A DNA stretch of 64,000 bases. Origin: Butyrivibrio sp. XPD2006 (lineage in GTDB: Bacteria; Bacillota; Clostridia; Lachnospirales; Lachnospiraceae). Below, one piece after another: positions 25,746 through 35,500 of the stretch. A program made the translations under genes and the position numbers. Under the pieces are notes generated by a model, which had not been told where the DNA came from, ran no database searches, and saw only the letters and a list, made by a program, of their open reading frames with translations. The DNA lies in contig NZ_ATVT01000003.1 of assembly GCF_000420865.1 (NCBI RefSeq), forward strand, positions 62,001 to 126,000, given 5' to 3'. Every line of letters starts with the position of its first letter. Within the stretch, counting starts at the first letter, position 1.

Positions 25746-26783
25746 ATGAAGAACATTACACTGGGACGCACAGGCATAACCGTACCACAGAACGGATTTG
25801 GAGCACTTCCGATCCAAAGAATACCTCTGGAGGATGCAGTCAGGATTCTCAGAAAGGCCTACGACGGCGGGATAAGATTCTTTGATACCGCAAGAGCATA
25901 TACTGACAGTGAGGAGAAGGTGGGCGCTGCTTTTGGCGACGGATATGTAAAGAGAGACGAGATAATAATTGCCACCAAGACTGCAGCCAAGACACCGGAA
26001 GAATTCTGGCAGCAGCTGGACATGTCACTTAATAACCTCAAGACTGACTACATCGACATCTACCAGTTCCACCTCATGGGACAGTGCTGGAAGCCCGGCG
26101 ACGGCACAGGCATGTATGAGTGCATGTTAAGAGCCAAGGAGCAGGGCAAGATCAGACACATCGGCGGAACAGCCCACAAGATCGGCATAGCAAAAGAGTT
26201 GATAGAGTCAGGACTGTACGAGACTGTTCAATATCCTTTCAGCTACCTTGCAACGGACCAGGAGGCTGACCTCATTAAGATGTGCAATGAGAACAACGTT
26301 GGTTTCATCTGCATGAAGGGTCTCGCCGGCGGACTTATCACAAATTCAAAGGCTGCAATGGCATATATCAGCCAGTTTGACGGAGCAGTTCCCATCTGGG
26401 GTATTCAGAAGGAAAAAGAGCTTGATGAGTGGCTTTCATTTATGGACAATACTCCGGAGCTTGATGATGAGCTGAAGACCTTCATCGAGTCCGAAAGAAA
26501 AGAGCTTATGGGCGACTTCTGCAGAGGCTGCGGATACTGTATGCCATGTACCGTGGGCATCCAGATAAACCAGTGCAATCGTATGTCACTGATGCTTCGT
26601 CGCGCGCCCAGTGAGAGCTGGCTTTCCGATCACTGGCAGGCAGAGATGAACAAGATAGAGGAGTGCATAGGATGCGGAGCATGTCTTTCCAAGTGTCCGT
26701 ACGAGCTTGAGATACCTACACTTCTTCGCAAGAACCTTGAGGACTATCGTGAAGTCCTGGCGGGCAATCGCCGGGTGAACTGA
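25746..26783 (+). CDS. Aldo/keto reductase with C-terminal 4Fe-4S domain
   Basis: The 345-residue protein has an N-terminal aldo/keto reductase barrel (about 1-255; FDTARAYTDSEEKVG with the catalytic Asp and Tyr, ATKTAAKTPEEFW) and a C-terminal ferredoxin-like part with CRGCGYCMPC and CIGCGACLSKCPYELEIP. This fusion is common in anaerobic Firmicutes and suggests electron transfer from iron-sulfur partners. ATG 25746 is preferred over the in-frame upstream start because GGAAGGAG lies just before it. It is probably co-transcribed with the SMP-30 gene. The substrate is unknown. Confidence 0.92.
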   Translation: MKNITLGRTGITVPQNGFGALPIQRIPLEDAVRILRKAYDGGIRFFDTARAYTDSEEKVGAAFGDGYVKRDEIIIATKTAAKTPEEFWQQLDMSLNNLKTDYIDIYQFHLMGQCWKPGDGTGMYECMLRAKEQGKIRHIGGTAHKIGIAKELIESGLYETVQYPFSYLATDQEADLIKMCNENNVGFICMKGLAGGLITNSKAAMAYISQFDGAVPIWGIQKEKELDEWLSFMDNTPELDDELKTFIESERKELMGDFCRGCGYCMPCTVGIQINQCNRMSLMLRRAPSESWLSDHWQAEMNKIEECIGCGACLSKCPYELEIPTLLRKNLEDYREVLAGNRRVN

Positions 26784-26805
26784 CAGACAGGAGGGCCTCG
26801 GAACC

Positions 26806-27660
26806 ATGAAGACATACCAAGCAGAACCTTTCGGACTTGCAAAATATCTTTTGGGTGAGTCGCCGTTCTATGATCCCAGAACTAAGTGCCGCTCCTTTGT
26901 AGACATTATCGCAGGCAAGCTCTACATAATAGAAGCCGGCGGACTGATGAAGCAGGTGGACTTTGACCAGAAGATCGGAGCAGCGGTTCCTGCTGAGAAA
27001 GCCGGTTCATATCTGGTAGCAGCAGCTGACGGACTCTATGTCTATGACGGAAAAGAGATCTCGCTGAACCGCAGTTTGAAGGACATCTATGAGACCTATC
27101 ATCGTTCCAACGACGCCAAAGCTGATCCTGCAGGAAGACTGTGGTTCGGTTCCATGGCAGAAGGCGAGGGGATAGAGCCCTCGGGTGATCTTTACAGAAA
27201 TGAACACGGAAGAGTTGCTCTTATGCAGCCGGACACCATAATTGCCAACGGAATGGCGTGGAGTGCCGACAGGACCAAATTCTACTTTGCCGATTCCGAG
27301 TATCACGCTGTCTTTGTTTATGACTATGATTTCGAGACAGGGAATATTACAAACCGCACTGAGCTTATCCATATTGAAGATGGTGTGCCGGACGGAATGT
27401 GCATAGACAGCGAGGACAATCTTTGGATTGCTGTCTGGGGCGGAAGGCGAATAGAAAAGAGAAGCTCAGAAACCGGTGAACTTCTTGCCATAGTAGAAGT
27501 TCCTGCTGAGCATGTGACCTCATGCTGCTTCTTCGGAGACAGCTTCGATGAACTCTTTATCACGACAAGTGGCAATGAGCTCTCAGGGGACTATGACGGG
27601 TGCCTGTTTACCTGTAAGGTAGATGAGAAGGGCCTTGCTCCGGACTACGCCATGATCTGA
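26806..27660 (+). CDS. SMP-30/gluconolactonase/LRE family protein
   Basis: The 284-residue protein is a six-bladed propeller of the SMP-30 family, recognised by LGESPFYDPRTKCRSFVDII, DPAGRLWFGSMAEG, IANGMAWSADRTKFYFADS and VPDGMCIDSEDNLWIAVWGG. Members hydrolyse sugar lactones such as gluconolactone with a divalent metal. AGGAGG precedes the start. It lies 22 bp after the aldo/keto reductase, so the pair may oxidise and open a sugar lactone; that link is inferred. Confidence 0.92.
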   Translation: MKTYQAEPFGLAKYLLGESPFYDPRTKCRSFVDIIAGKLYIIEAGGLMKQVDFDQKIGAAVPAEKAGSYLVAAADGLYVYDGKEISLNRSLKDIYETYHRSNDAKADPAGRLWFGSMAEGEGIEPSGDLYRNEHGRVALMQPDTIIANGMAWSADRTKFYFADSEYHAVFVYDYDFETGNITNRTELIHIEDGVPDGMCIDSEDNLWIAVWGGRRIEKRSSETGELLAIVEVPAEHVTSCCFFGDSFDELFITTSGNELSGDYDGCLFTCKVDEKGLAPDYAMI

Positions 27661-27698
27661 AATTGACATAGCTACAATATAGAAATACGAGTGAATAT

Positions 27699-29015
27699 AT
27701 GATAGAAAACATTACGCAGACACGTCCCACCAGAGCAGTTCTGGTGGGACTTAATACAGGAATAAGCTCATCCGACTTTGACAGGTCCATGGATGAGTTA
27801 AAAGAGCTGGTTAAGGCAATTGACATTGAGGCTGCTCTGACTGTTACTCAGTCTCTGCCATCGCCGGATCGCAGTACTTACATAGGAAGCGGTAAAGTGG
27901 AGGAGATCGCAGCATCTCTTGATATGTTTGACATTGACCTGGTGGTTGTGGATGGAGCTCTTTCACCCATGCAGGCCAGAAACCTTGAGAAGGCGCTGGA
28001 TACAGAAGTTATCGATCGCACAGGACTGATCCTTCAGATATTTGCCAGAAGGGCCAAGACCCGTGAGGCATGTCTTCAGGTTGAATATGCGCAGCTTCAG
28101 TACATGCTTCCGAGGCTTGCACATATGAGGACATCTCTTTCCCGTCAGGGAGGCGGAAGCGGAAGACTGTCCAATAAAGGTTCAGGTGAGAAGCAGCTCG
28201 AGCTGGACAGAAGGCGCATTGAGCACCGCATGGCTGAGCTCAGAAGGGATCTTGAAGGCATCCGCAAGGAGCGCGATACCCAGAGAGGCAGACGTATGCG
28301 CTCAGGTCTTCCGGAGGTTGCGCTTGTAGGTTATACCAATGCCGGTAAATCCACTATACTAAACGGACTTATTGATCTGTACGGTGTTTCGGGAAGTGAG
28401 GACAAGCAGGTCTTTGAAAAAGACATGCTGTTTGCAACCCTGGATACATCCGTCAGAAAGATAGAACCAAAAGATCACAGACCATTTCTTTTGACTGATA
28501 CCGTTGGCTTTATCAGTGATCTGCCCCATGACCTTGTAAAGGCCTTTCGCTCTACCATAGAAGAGGCTAAGTTTGCAGATCTTTTGCTGGAGGTCATTGA
28601 TTTTTCCGATCCGGAATACAGGCATCATATGGAAGTTACTCAGCAGACACTTAAGGAGATAGGGGCGGGAGAGATTCCCGTTATCTATGTGTTCAATAAA
28701 TCCGACATCCTGAAGGATGAGCAGATAGAGAGCGGAAGTCTTCCCATAGAGTTCCCGAGGACCGGGGCTGACCGTGTCTACATTTCAGCCAAGGACAAAC
28801 ACAGCCTTGATGCCCTGATAGAGGTAATCGACAAAAAGTTTGCAGAAGAAGAAACAGAGGTAACACTTCTTTTACCTTATAAGGAAGGTGCAATCCTTGG
28901 CGAACTTAACAGCAGAGGTGTTGTGAAGATGACCGAGTATCAGGAAGACGGAGTGCTTGTAAAGGCTCTTTTGACCGGAAAAGATATTTCAAGATTTGAA
29001 GCGTACATGAAATGA
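27699..29015 (+). CDS. hflX: Ribosome-associated GTPase HflX
   Basis: The 438-residue protein has the HflX N-terminal domain (SLPSPDRSTYIGSGKVEEIA, DGALSPMQARNLEKAL), a long helical linker (about 160-200) and a GTPase domain with P-loop GYTNAGKST and DTVGFISDLPHDL. HflX splits or rescues stalled ribosomes under stress. ATG 27699 lies 7 nt after a possible -10 (TACGAG with TTGACA 17 bp upstream), although GAGTG could also act as a weak ribosome site. A perfect 11-bp hairpin lies at codons 9-18. Confidence 0.95.
   Translation: MIENITQTRPTRAVLVGLNTGISSSDFDRSMDELKELVKAIDIEAALTVTQSLPSPDRSTYIGSGKVEEIAASLDMFDIDLVVVDGALSPMQARNLEKALDTEVIDRTGLILQIFARRAKTREACLQVEYAQLQYMLPRLAHMRTSLSRQGGGSGRLSNKGSGEKQLELDRRRIEHRMAELRRDLEGIRKERDTQRGRRMRSGLPEVALVGYTNAGKSTILNGLIDLYGVSGSEDKQVFEKDMLFATLDTSVRKIEPKDHRPFLLTDTVGFISDLPHDLVKAFRSTIEEAKFADLLLEVIDFSDPEYRHHMEVTQQTLKEIGAGEIPVIYVFNKSDILKDEQIESGSLPIEFPRTGADRVYISAKDKHSLDALIEVIDKKFAEEETEVTLLLPYKEGAILGELNSRGVVKMTEYQEDGVLVKALLTGKDISRFEAYMK
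27724..27750 (+). repeat. Perfect 11-bp stem-loop inside the hflX start region
   Basis: GTCCCACCAGA (27724-27734) and TCTGGTGGGAC (27740-27750) pair perfectly around a 5-nt loop, 25 nt into the hflX coding sequence. There is no T tract, so it is not a terminator. It may limit translation or stabilise the mRNA. Confidence 0.7.
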
Positions 29016-29446
29016 ACTACCATCACCGACAACATCGGAAATGGTTTCTACAATACCTTGCGGCATAGTAAGGCACGTTCACAGTGCCGCTACTCCGTCG
29101 GGAAAAACCCTTCGGCATACTTGCAAATGTTTTAGATGCGCTTGTGGCGCGTGGGAACTAACACCTTGTATATTTTACGTGCCATAGGTTCTTGGTTTGT
29201 TAGATACATGGCACAACCGTATATATACAGTTTTAAAGGTTCCGATTGACTTATTTTACCACGAACAGCTGTTCGCGTAAAGGCGATTCATCCCACAACC
29301 GACTTCATCGGAAGGGGTTTTCTCGCTGAATTTTATAAAATTTAAAACTCCTTACATTTTAATTGTAATCCCAAACGATATATGGTAGATTTTATGAAGT
29401 TTGTAACTGAAGTGTTTTTAGTTTTTGTTGGTAAGGAGTTTTTGTA
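29016..29446. other. 431-bp hairpin-rich intergenic region
   Basis: No gene is seen. The segment has several stem-loops: 29019-29045 (ACCAT/ATGGT and CCGA/TCGG), a GGCAC/GTGCC stem near 29070-29090, a CCG-CGGG/CCC-CGG stem near 29100, GTGCCAT/ATGGCAC (29179-29214), a palindrome at 29262-29275 and a second CCGA/TCGG hairpin (29292-29317). The outer two hairpins share the core CCGACNNCATCGGAA. A structured RNA or a small non-coding mobile element is possible. AAGGAG at its right end serves the next gene. Confidence 0.55.
29262..29275. promoter_or_regulatory. LexA/DinR-box-like palindrome
   Basis: CGAACAGCTGTTCG is a perfect 14-bp palindrome of the GAAC-N4-GTTC form used by Gram-positive LexA. 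The outer bases TTTAC and GTAAA extend the dyad. A TTGACT hexamer (29246-29251) lies just upstream but no good -10 is seen, so it may equally be part of the hairpin region. Confidence 0.35.
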
Positions 29447-30466
29447 ATGAGTAATATTAGCAACCCCAAGGTGAAAAGAGCACGCGCAGGCAAGGCAGTT
29501 TCTGCGGTAATCGGAGGAGTGCTTCTTCTTGTAGGCGTACTTAGTTTCTTTTTGGAGTGGTACATCCATAAGAACAACGTGGACAACAGGGTATATTTCG
29601 CAGACGCATACAATGAGAATATGCTAAAAGACGATATTTACGTCTGTGTCGATGTGACAAATGAGCCGTATGAGATCGGTTATTACGACAAAGAGGAGAG
29701 ATACTATTATGTATCTGACGGGTATGACCTCTATATTGTAAGATGTTCCGAGAAGGAATATAACGACATTGTGTTTGGAGTAAAGTCTCAGGGCACTTAT
29801 GAAATCATCGGAACAGTTACTGAACCAAACGATGAGGTTATGGACCTGGCTTTCGAGTATTATAACGAGGGCGAGGAGCCTGAAGATGTTGTTACCAGAA
29901 AAGAATTTGATGATTATTTCATGGGTTCAGCGCTTCTGATCGGTGGTCAGGCACACTCTGAAGGCGGCTTTATGATCCTCGGCATTTTTGCCGTAGGCTT
30001 TGGCTTTCTTATTTTCGGTTACGGATTATTTGCTCTTATTGGCTACAACAAGGCGTTTAACAGGATCTCAGATGTTGAGGCCCAGGTTCTTGAATCAGAG
30101 CTGGACAGCCCACAGACAGTATATATCAAGAAGTGTCATACATACCTTACACCAAGATATCTCGTCAGCATGGGACACAAATTCAATATCGTTCCCTATT
30201 CAGATATACTTTGGGCTTACAGATTTAACCAGAGCTATAACTTTATAACAGTGCTTACAAATGTTAAGCTCTTTACAAGAAATTTTGATACTCTCAGTGT
30301 TGCTGATATGTCAGGTATCGTATTCAAGAAGAATGAAGCTATAGCGCAGATTTTTGATATGATCCATCAGCACAATCCCGAGACATGCTTCGGATATACA
30401 GATCAGCTTCAGAATCACTTCAACTCTTTGGTAAGACAAGCGAATATCAACGAGAATGCCGGTTAA
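29447..30466 (+). CDS. Membrane protein of unknown function
   Basis: The 339-residue protein has a membrane segment near residues 22-44, an outside domain rich in Tyr and acidic residues (about 50-160), a second membrane segment (about 170-198) and a cytoplasmic C-terminal domain (about 205-339) with TYLTPRYLVSMGHKFNIVPY and DILWAYRFNQSYNFITVL, a pattern resembling PH-like or DUF-type sensor domains. I do not recognise the family securely. AAGGAG precedes ATG 29447. Its 3' end overlaps the radical SAM gene by 11 bp. Confidence 0.8.
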   Translation: MSNISNPKVKRARAGKAVSAVIGGVLLLVGVLSFFLEWYIHKNNVDNRVYFADAYNENMLKDDIYVCVDVTNEPYEIGYYDKEERYYYVSDGYDLYIVRCSEKEYNDIVFGVKSQGTYEIIGTVTEPNDEVMDLAFEYYNEGEEPEDVVTRKEFDDYFMGSALLIGGQAHSEGGFMILGIFAVGFGFLIFGYGLFALIGYNKAFNRISDVEAQVLESELDSPQTVYIKKCHTYLTPRYLVSMGHKFNIVPYSDILWAYRFNQSYNFITVLTNVKLFTRNFDTLSVADMSGIVFKKNEAIAQIFDMIHQHNPETCFGYTDQLQNHFNSLVRQANINENAG

Positions 30467-31400
30467 ATTATCAACTTATTTAAAAAATACATATGGCGAG
30501 AAGATCTACAGGCTCTCCTTATCCTCGGGCTGCACCTGTCCAAACAGGGATGGCACGCTTGGATACAGGGGCTGTAGTTTCTGCTCGGAGGGCGGCTCCG
30601 GTGAATTTGCACAGGGACCTGATTTCATAAGAGATCAGGACAAAGGCATGACATCGGAGTTTTTTGACGTTGATGCTCAGATAGAAAGAGCTAAGGCTCT
30701 GATCAGGAATAAGACAGGAGCAACCAGGTTCATTGCTTATTTCCAGTCATACACCAATACCTATGGGGATGTGGGCAGGTTAAAAGAGCTCTACAAAAAA
30801 GCCATAAGTCGTGAAGACATAGTTGGCCTTTCTCTGGGAACCAGGCCTGACTGTCTTGGGCCGGAAGTTATGGATATGTTAAAAGAGCTCTCGGCTATTA
30901 AACCGGTCTGGATAGAGCTTGGACTTCAGACCATCCACGAGGATACGGCAAAGAGAGTGCGCCGGGGATATGAGCTTTCTGTATTTGAGGATGCATACAG
31001 GAGTCTTAAGCAGGCGGGGATCACGGTTATCGTTCATGTGATCTTCGGACTTCCGGGAGAGAGCACGGAAGATATGCTTGATACGATCAGATTCCTGTCG
31101 GCCCTTGATCCTGCACTTGACGGTATCAAGATCCAGAACCTGCAGATATTAAAAGGCGCTGACATGTACAAGGAATATCTGGATGATGTAAATAGCGGCA
31201 CCGGAGACTTCCATATTATGTCCATGGAGGAGTATACTGATGTTGTGGCAAGGGCAATAGCTCTTTTACCGAAGGAGACAGTGGTCCACAGAATGACAGG
31301 TGACGGACCCAGAAAGCTTTTGGTGGAACCACTCTGGAGTCTTGATAAAAAGCGGGTTTTGAACATGCTGACAGCCAAGACAAAAGATCTTTTGACATAA
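30456..31400 (+). CDS. Radical SAM protein, TIGR01212/YtqA family
   Basis: The 314-residue protein carries the family-specific cluster motif C-X11-C-X2-C (Cys28, 40, 43 in CPNRDGTLGYRGCSFC) that binds a 4Fe-4S cluster, then RFIAYFQSYTNTYG, GLSLGTRPDC, WIELGLQTIHEDT and HVIFGLPGES of the radical SAM barrel. Members of this family are thought to act on RNA or small molecules; the substrate is not settled. It overlaps the upstream membrane-protein gene by 11 bp, so the two are likely co-translated. Confidence 0.93.
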   Translation: MPVKLSTYLKNTYGEKIYRLSLSSGCTCPNRDGTLGYRGCSFCSEGGSGEFAQGPDFIRDQDKGMTSEFFDVDAQIERAKALIRNKTGATRFIAYFQSYTNTYGDVGRLKELYKKAISREDIVGLSLGTRPDCLGPEVMDMLKELSAIKPVWIELGLQTIHEDTAKRVRRGYELSVFEDAYRSLKQAGITVIVHVIFGLPGESTEDMLDTIRFLSALDPALDGIKIQNLQILKGADMYKEYLDDVNSGTGDFHIMSMEEYTDVVARAIALLPKETVVHRMTGDGPRKLLVEPLWSLDKKRVLNMLTAKTKDLLT

Positions 31401-31428
31401 AGAAGTATTGGGGAAGAGGGGAATTTCC

Positions 31429-32319
31429 ATGATTATCATAAGTATTGTTTTGATCTTATCAGCTTTATTTCTTGCTTTCTGCTGGTGGATGGCAGGTTAT
31501 GTCATGACCGGCAAGAAACAGACTTTGGAGGAGGCATTCGCCTGGCAGAAGGATCACTATGACACTTCTTTTTATGATCCGCTTGAGAAGACGGATTATA
31601 CCGTTGAGGGTGAAGGCGGCTATACTCTGCATGTTCATTTTCTGAAAAATCCGACAGACACAACTAAATATATGCTTATCTCTCATGGCTACACAGACAA
31701 CAGGAACGGAGATCTTAAGTATGTGAAGATGTATCTGGACTATGGGTTTAACTGTATCCTGTATGATCTTCGCGGACACGGAATGAATGCTCCTGCCTTT
31801 ACTTCATACGGAATTCTTGAGGCAAAAGACCTTTTAAGAATGATAGAGGACAGCAGAAAGAGATACACGGATATGACTGTTCTGGGGCTTCATGGTGAAT
31901 CTCTTGGCGCTGCAACAACTGCAACTGTCATGAAGTACAAACCCAATGTGGATTTTGCCGTTGCTGATTGCGGATTTTCCGATATTGAGAATGTTATCAG
32001 AGGTGCATACAGAAGTGCCCATCTTCCGTCATGGCTGTTTAATATAGCTGATTTTGGCGCACGTATAAGGTTTCATTATGCGCTAAAAGACATGAGACCT
32101 ATTGATTCATTATCTGACAACACCGTACCGATACTCTTTATTCACGGCGCGGAGGACGACTTTATTCTCCCGAAGAATTCCGAAGATATGAAGAAGGCTA
32201 CAGCCGGATATGCCGAGTGCTATACAATTCCGGGGGCTGGGCATGCAGAATCTGTGCTTGCAGACACTGAGGCTTACAGGAATTATGTAAAAAACTTTCT
32301 TGAAAAAGTTTTGCAGTAA
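31429..32319 (+). CDS. Membrane-anchored alpha/beta hydrolase
   Basis: The 296-residue protein starts with a membrane segment (about 2-22) and continues as an alpha/beta hydrolase: HGYTDNRNGDL, YDLRGHGMNAPAF, the nucleophile Ser158 in HGESLGAA, the acid in HGAEDDFILP and His in GAGHAESV. Such enzymes are usually esterases or peptidases on the outer face of the membrane. ATG 31429 is chosen over the in-frame TTG 31408 because GAGGGG lies 9 nt upstream. The substrate is unknown. Confidence 0.92.
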   Translation: MIIISIVLILSALFLAFCWWMAGYVMTGKKQTLEEAFAWQKDHYDTSFYDPLEKTDYTVEGEGGYTLHVHFLKNPTDTTKYMLISHGYTDNRNGDLKYVKMYLDYGFNCILYDLRGHGMNAPAFTSYGILEAKDLLRMIEDSRKRYTDMTVLGLHGESLGAATTATVMKYKPNVDFAVADCGFSDIENVIRGAYRSAHLPSWLFNIADFGARIRFHYALKDMRPIDSLSDNTVPILFIHGAEDDFILPKNSEDMKKATAGYAECYTIPGAGHAESVLADTEAYRNYVKNFLEKVLQ

Positions 32320-32547
32320 TTTATGAAAAAAATATAAAAAAAATATAAAAAAATTTGGTCGCGTGGTTAGTGGGGTTGGAAAACGAGTATTCGTAAACAC
32401 CGCATGAATACTGGGATTAAAACCTGTTTTTGATGCACGGTTTTTTGTTGACATAACACGTGCTATATTGGTACGATTCTTCTACTCGAAATTTTATTTG
32501 GTGGGGACCGGATAAAAATGAAATTTTGTTGAAGGGAGAGATTTATT
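32320..32547 (+). promoter_or_regulatory. Leader and promoter region of the giant surface protein gene
   Basis: The region opens with two A-tracts (32328-32353) that may bend DNA. An inverted repeat AGTATTC/GAATACT (32386-32392 and 32406-32412) follows. The promoter is TTGACA (32448-32453), 18 bp, TACGAT (32472-32477). The transcript would carry a leader of about 65 nt with GGGAGAG before the ATG. Confidence 0.6.
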
Positions 32548-35500
32548 ATGAAACGCGCGACCAGGGGATTTTTGTCCTTTGTAACAGCATTTCTGATTGT
32601 ATTCTCTACATTCGGAAATGCTTTTTTAGTTGCAGAGGCAAGTGAACCCGAAGCTATCGAACAGATTGTAGAAGCTGCGGATAGTGCATCAACTGATGTA
32701 AGCACTGTAGATGCTGCTACAGACAATGCTTCAGCAGGAGTATCGACCGTTGTGACAGACGCAGCCGGAGAAGATGATACTTCTGAAAATGAAGATGAAA
32801 ATAACGAGGAGAATGATGCTCAGAATGTGTCTGATGATGCGGCCGGTACAGCTGATACAGCTAATACAGCAAACACATCTGATGCCACAGAGACTGCATC
32901 AGATGAAACAGTAAACCTCGTTGTTAATGCCGTAGAGGAGGATGGCTATGTTACCCTTACCTGTGATGTTGAGGGTTCAACCATCTACTATTCAATCAAT
33001 GAAGCCGGTGATGCCGGATATATAATATATGACGGCAAGATCAGCATCGATACAACACAGGACACTGTGATCTGGGCCTATGCAAGTTATGACTCAGATA
33101 CTATGGATGCTGTTGACGGTGAAAGGGTTAAGTTTGAGTTTCCCGCAAAAGAGGATTCTGATGAAGGCATGGTAGGCCTTATGAGGAGTTCTTCAGCATC
33201 TGCTAACGTTGGAAAATTAGTTGAAGAAATTGCTGATGGTGATATGATTCTGATCGCTATTAACGGCTATACAATGGATAGATCTTTTAATGCTATCGAG
33301 CTTACAACTAATGACGATGATGAAGTTATACCTGATGAAAATGCTTTAGTGCTTACTGTTCACAGATCAGATGATGGACTGTGGTTTGAAAATGACGGTG
33401 AATATCTGGCTGCAGAGAATGGTAAGAATAATCTTTTGTGGGCACAAAAGAGCTTAGAAACTGCAAAATGGGTACTTAATGACAAGGTGATTGAAAACAG
33501 TACATCCAAGACCTCTGCTAGTAAGCCCTACTGTCTGGGAATCAAGAAAAATGACAACAGTGTATTCAAGGCATATGCAAAGGGAAGTTCATCCGGATTA
33601 TTCCCGGTAAGCTTCTATTTCTTGGGCAAGGCTAGCACTGTTGCTGCTCCTACAGCATCAGTAGAGAGCGACTCCAAAGTTGAGTTCGGCGATAAGGTTG
33701 AACTTGCTTGCGTAACAGAAGGTGCAACAATCAAGTACAGCTTCGATGGAGAGAATTTCAAAGATTACGAAGAGGCGGTTGAAATCACTAAGGATGGAAA
33801 TCTTTATGCTTACGCTGAACTTAATGGCGAAAAGAGTGATGTCGCTGAGTTTAAGTATGAGCTTTTCGCAGGATCCAGGATTACTGACGTTACCAGGCTT
33901 TCAGAAGATCAGAAGTTTGTGATCACTTTTGGAAGTGATAAGGCGATGTCTGTTACAGCTTCTGAGCCTGACAAAAAAGGAAATATTAAACTTGAGCCAA
34001 CAGCAGTTGCAGTTGATGAAAACGGTCATCTGACTTATAGCGATGAAGCAGCTTCTTTTGCAAAGCTTTCTCTTGTAAAGGGTGAGACTGAGGGACAGTA
34101 CTACATTACATCAGAGTTTCCTGTCGTTGAAGATGATAATCTGACAACTGATACACAGATCAAATACCTTACAACAGGTGCTACAGGAAACAGCCTCACA
34201 TTCGAGACTGACAAGAATGATTACAGCCTTTGGACATTTGAGCCTGAAGAGGACGGTTCATTCCTTGTAAAGAATGTAAATGCTGTTTACCACGACAGTA
34301 GGAATAATATTGATAAGCCTCAGTATTTTGAGTTCTTTAATAATCTTTTTACTGCATACAGCTATCTTGCAGGAACAGACAAAAAAGATAACTATACCTT
34401 CTCAGCATACACTCTTCCTGAATTTGTTGAGGGTGAAGAAGTGGATGACGATACTGCATCCGTAGGCGAAGAGGCTAAGACACTTAAGGATGGCGACAAA
34501 GTCATCATGGTTATAAATGGTGCTGCACTTTCAGGCACTGTAAACGGAACCAAACTTGAAGGTGTCGGAATTGAAACAGCAGAAGACGGCTTAGTTACAG
34601 GCAAGGAAGGCAGTGTAGTCCTTACTGTAGAAAAGACAGATGACTATGTGGCATTTAAGTATCAGGCAGATGCTGAAGCCGGAACTTATAAATACCTGAC
34701 AGCTCCTGCGGATGGAAAGCAGGGTCTTCTGTTTGCTGATGAACTCACTGATCTGTCCAAGTGGACACTGGAAGAGCAGACTTCAGGCGGATTCTATGTT
34801 AAGAACAACACAGCAGTATATACAGATAAGAATGGCAACACAAATGCTCAGTATATTGAGTACTACAAGAATCTGTTTACTGTATACTCTCTTGGTAACG
34901 GAGGAGTGAACTTCCTTACAAAGTTCTATTACGCAGGAGCTTCTGAGGACGATGAAGCAAATACAGTAGGTAAGCTCCTCACCAGAACATTCAATGATGG
35001 TGATAAGGTGGTTGCTTATCATCCTACTTCGGGCAAGGTGATGTCATCAACTGCTGAAAACGGCGGACTTAAGGGCATCGATCTTAAGCCTTCAGAAGAG
35101 GGACTTCTTGACATAAAAGATACAGATGCCGTTGTTTTGACAGTTTCTGTTGATGATGACGGAAATTATATCTTTAAGACAGAAGAAGGCAAGTTCCTTT
35201 CAATTGTTAAGGAGACTAAGCCTCAGGCAGATGGAACGACCAAGGACTATATCAATCTGGTACTTACAGATGAGGCAGTAGAAGGAAGTACATGGGTAGA
35301 GGCTGCAGCAGATGAAAACAATGCCGGAAACTTCTACTTAAAGAGCACAACCATGAAGGTTGGCACTAGCGTTCAGGCATTTGAATATTACAAAGGTGAT
35401 TTCAAGGCTTTTGGATTTAAGGAGGATCCTGCTTACATCTTCAATTTCTATGCAGTAAAAGAAGGTGAGAGCACAGCAAAGCTTGAATATGACACGGATA

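Noticed and set aside
29246-29280. Complete SOS promoter
   Set aside because: The palindrome is good but no -10 box is found at the right distance from TTGACT, so only a candidate site is listed.
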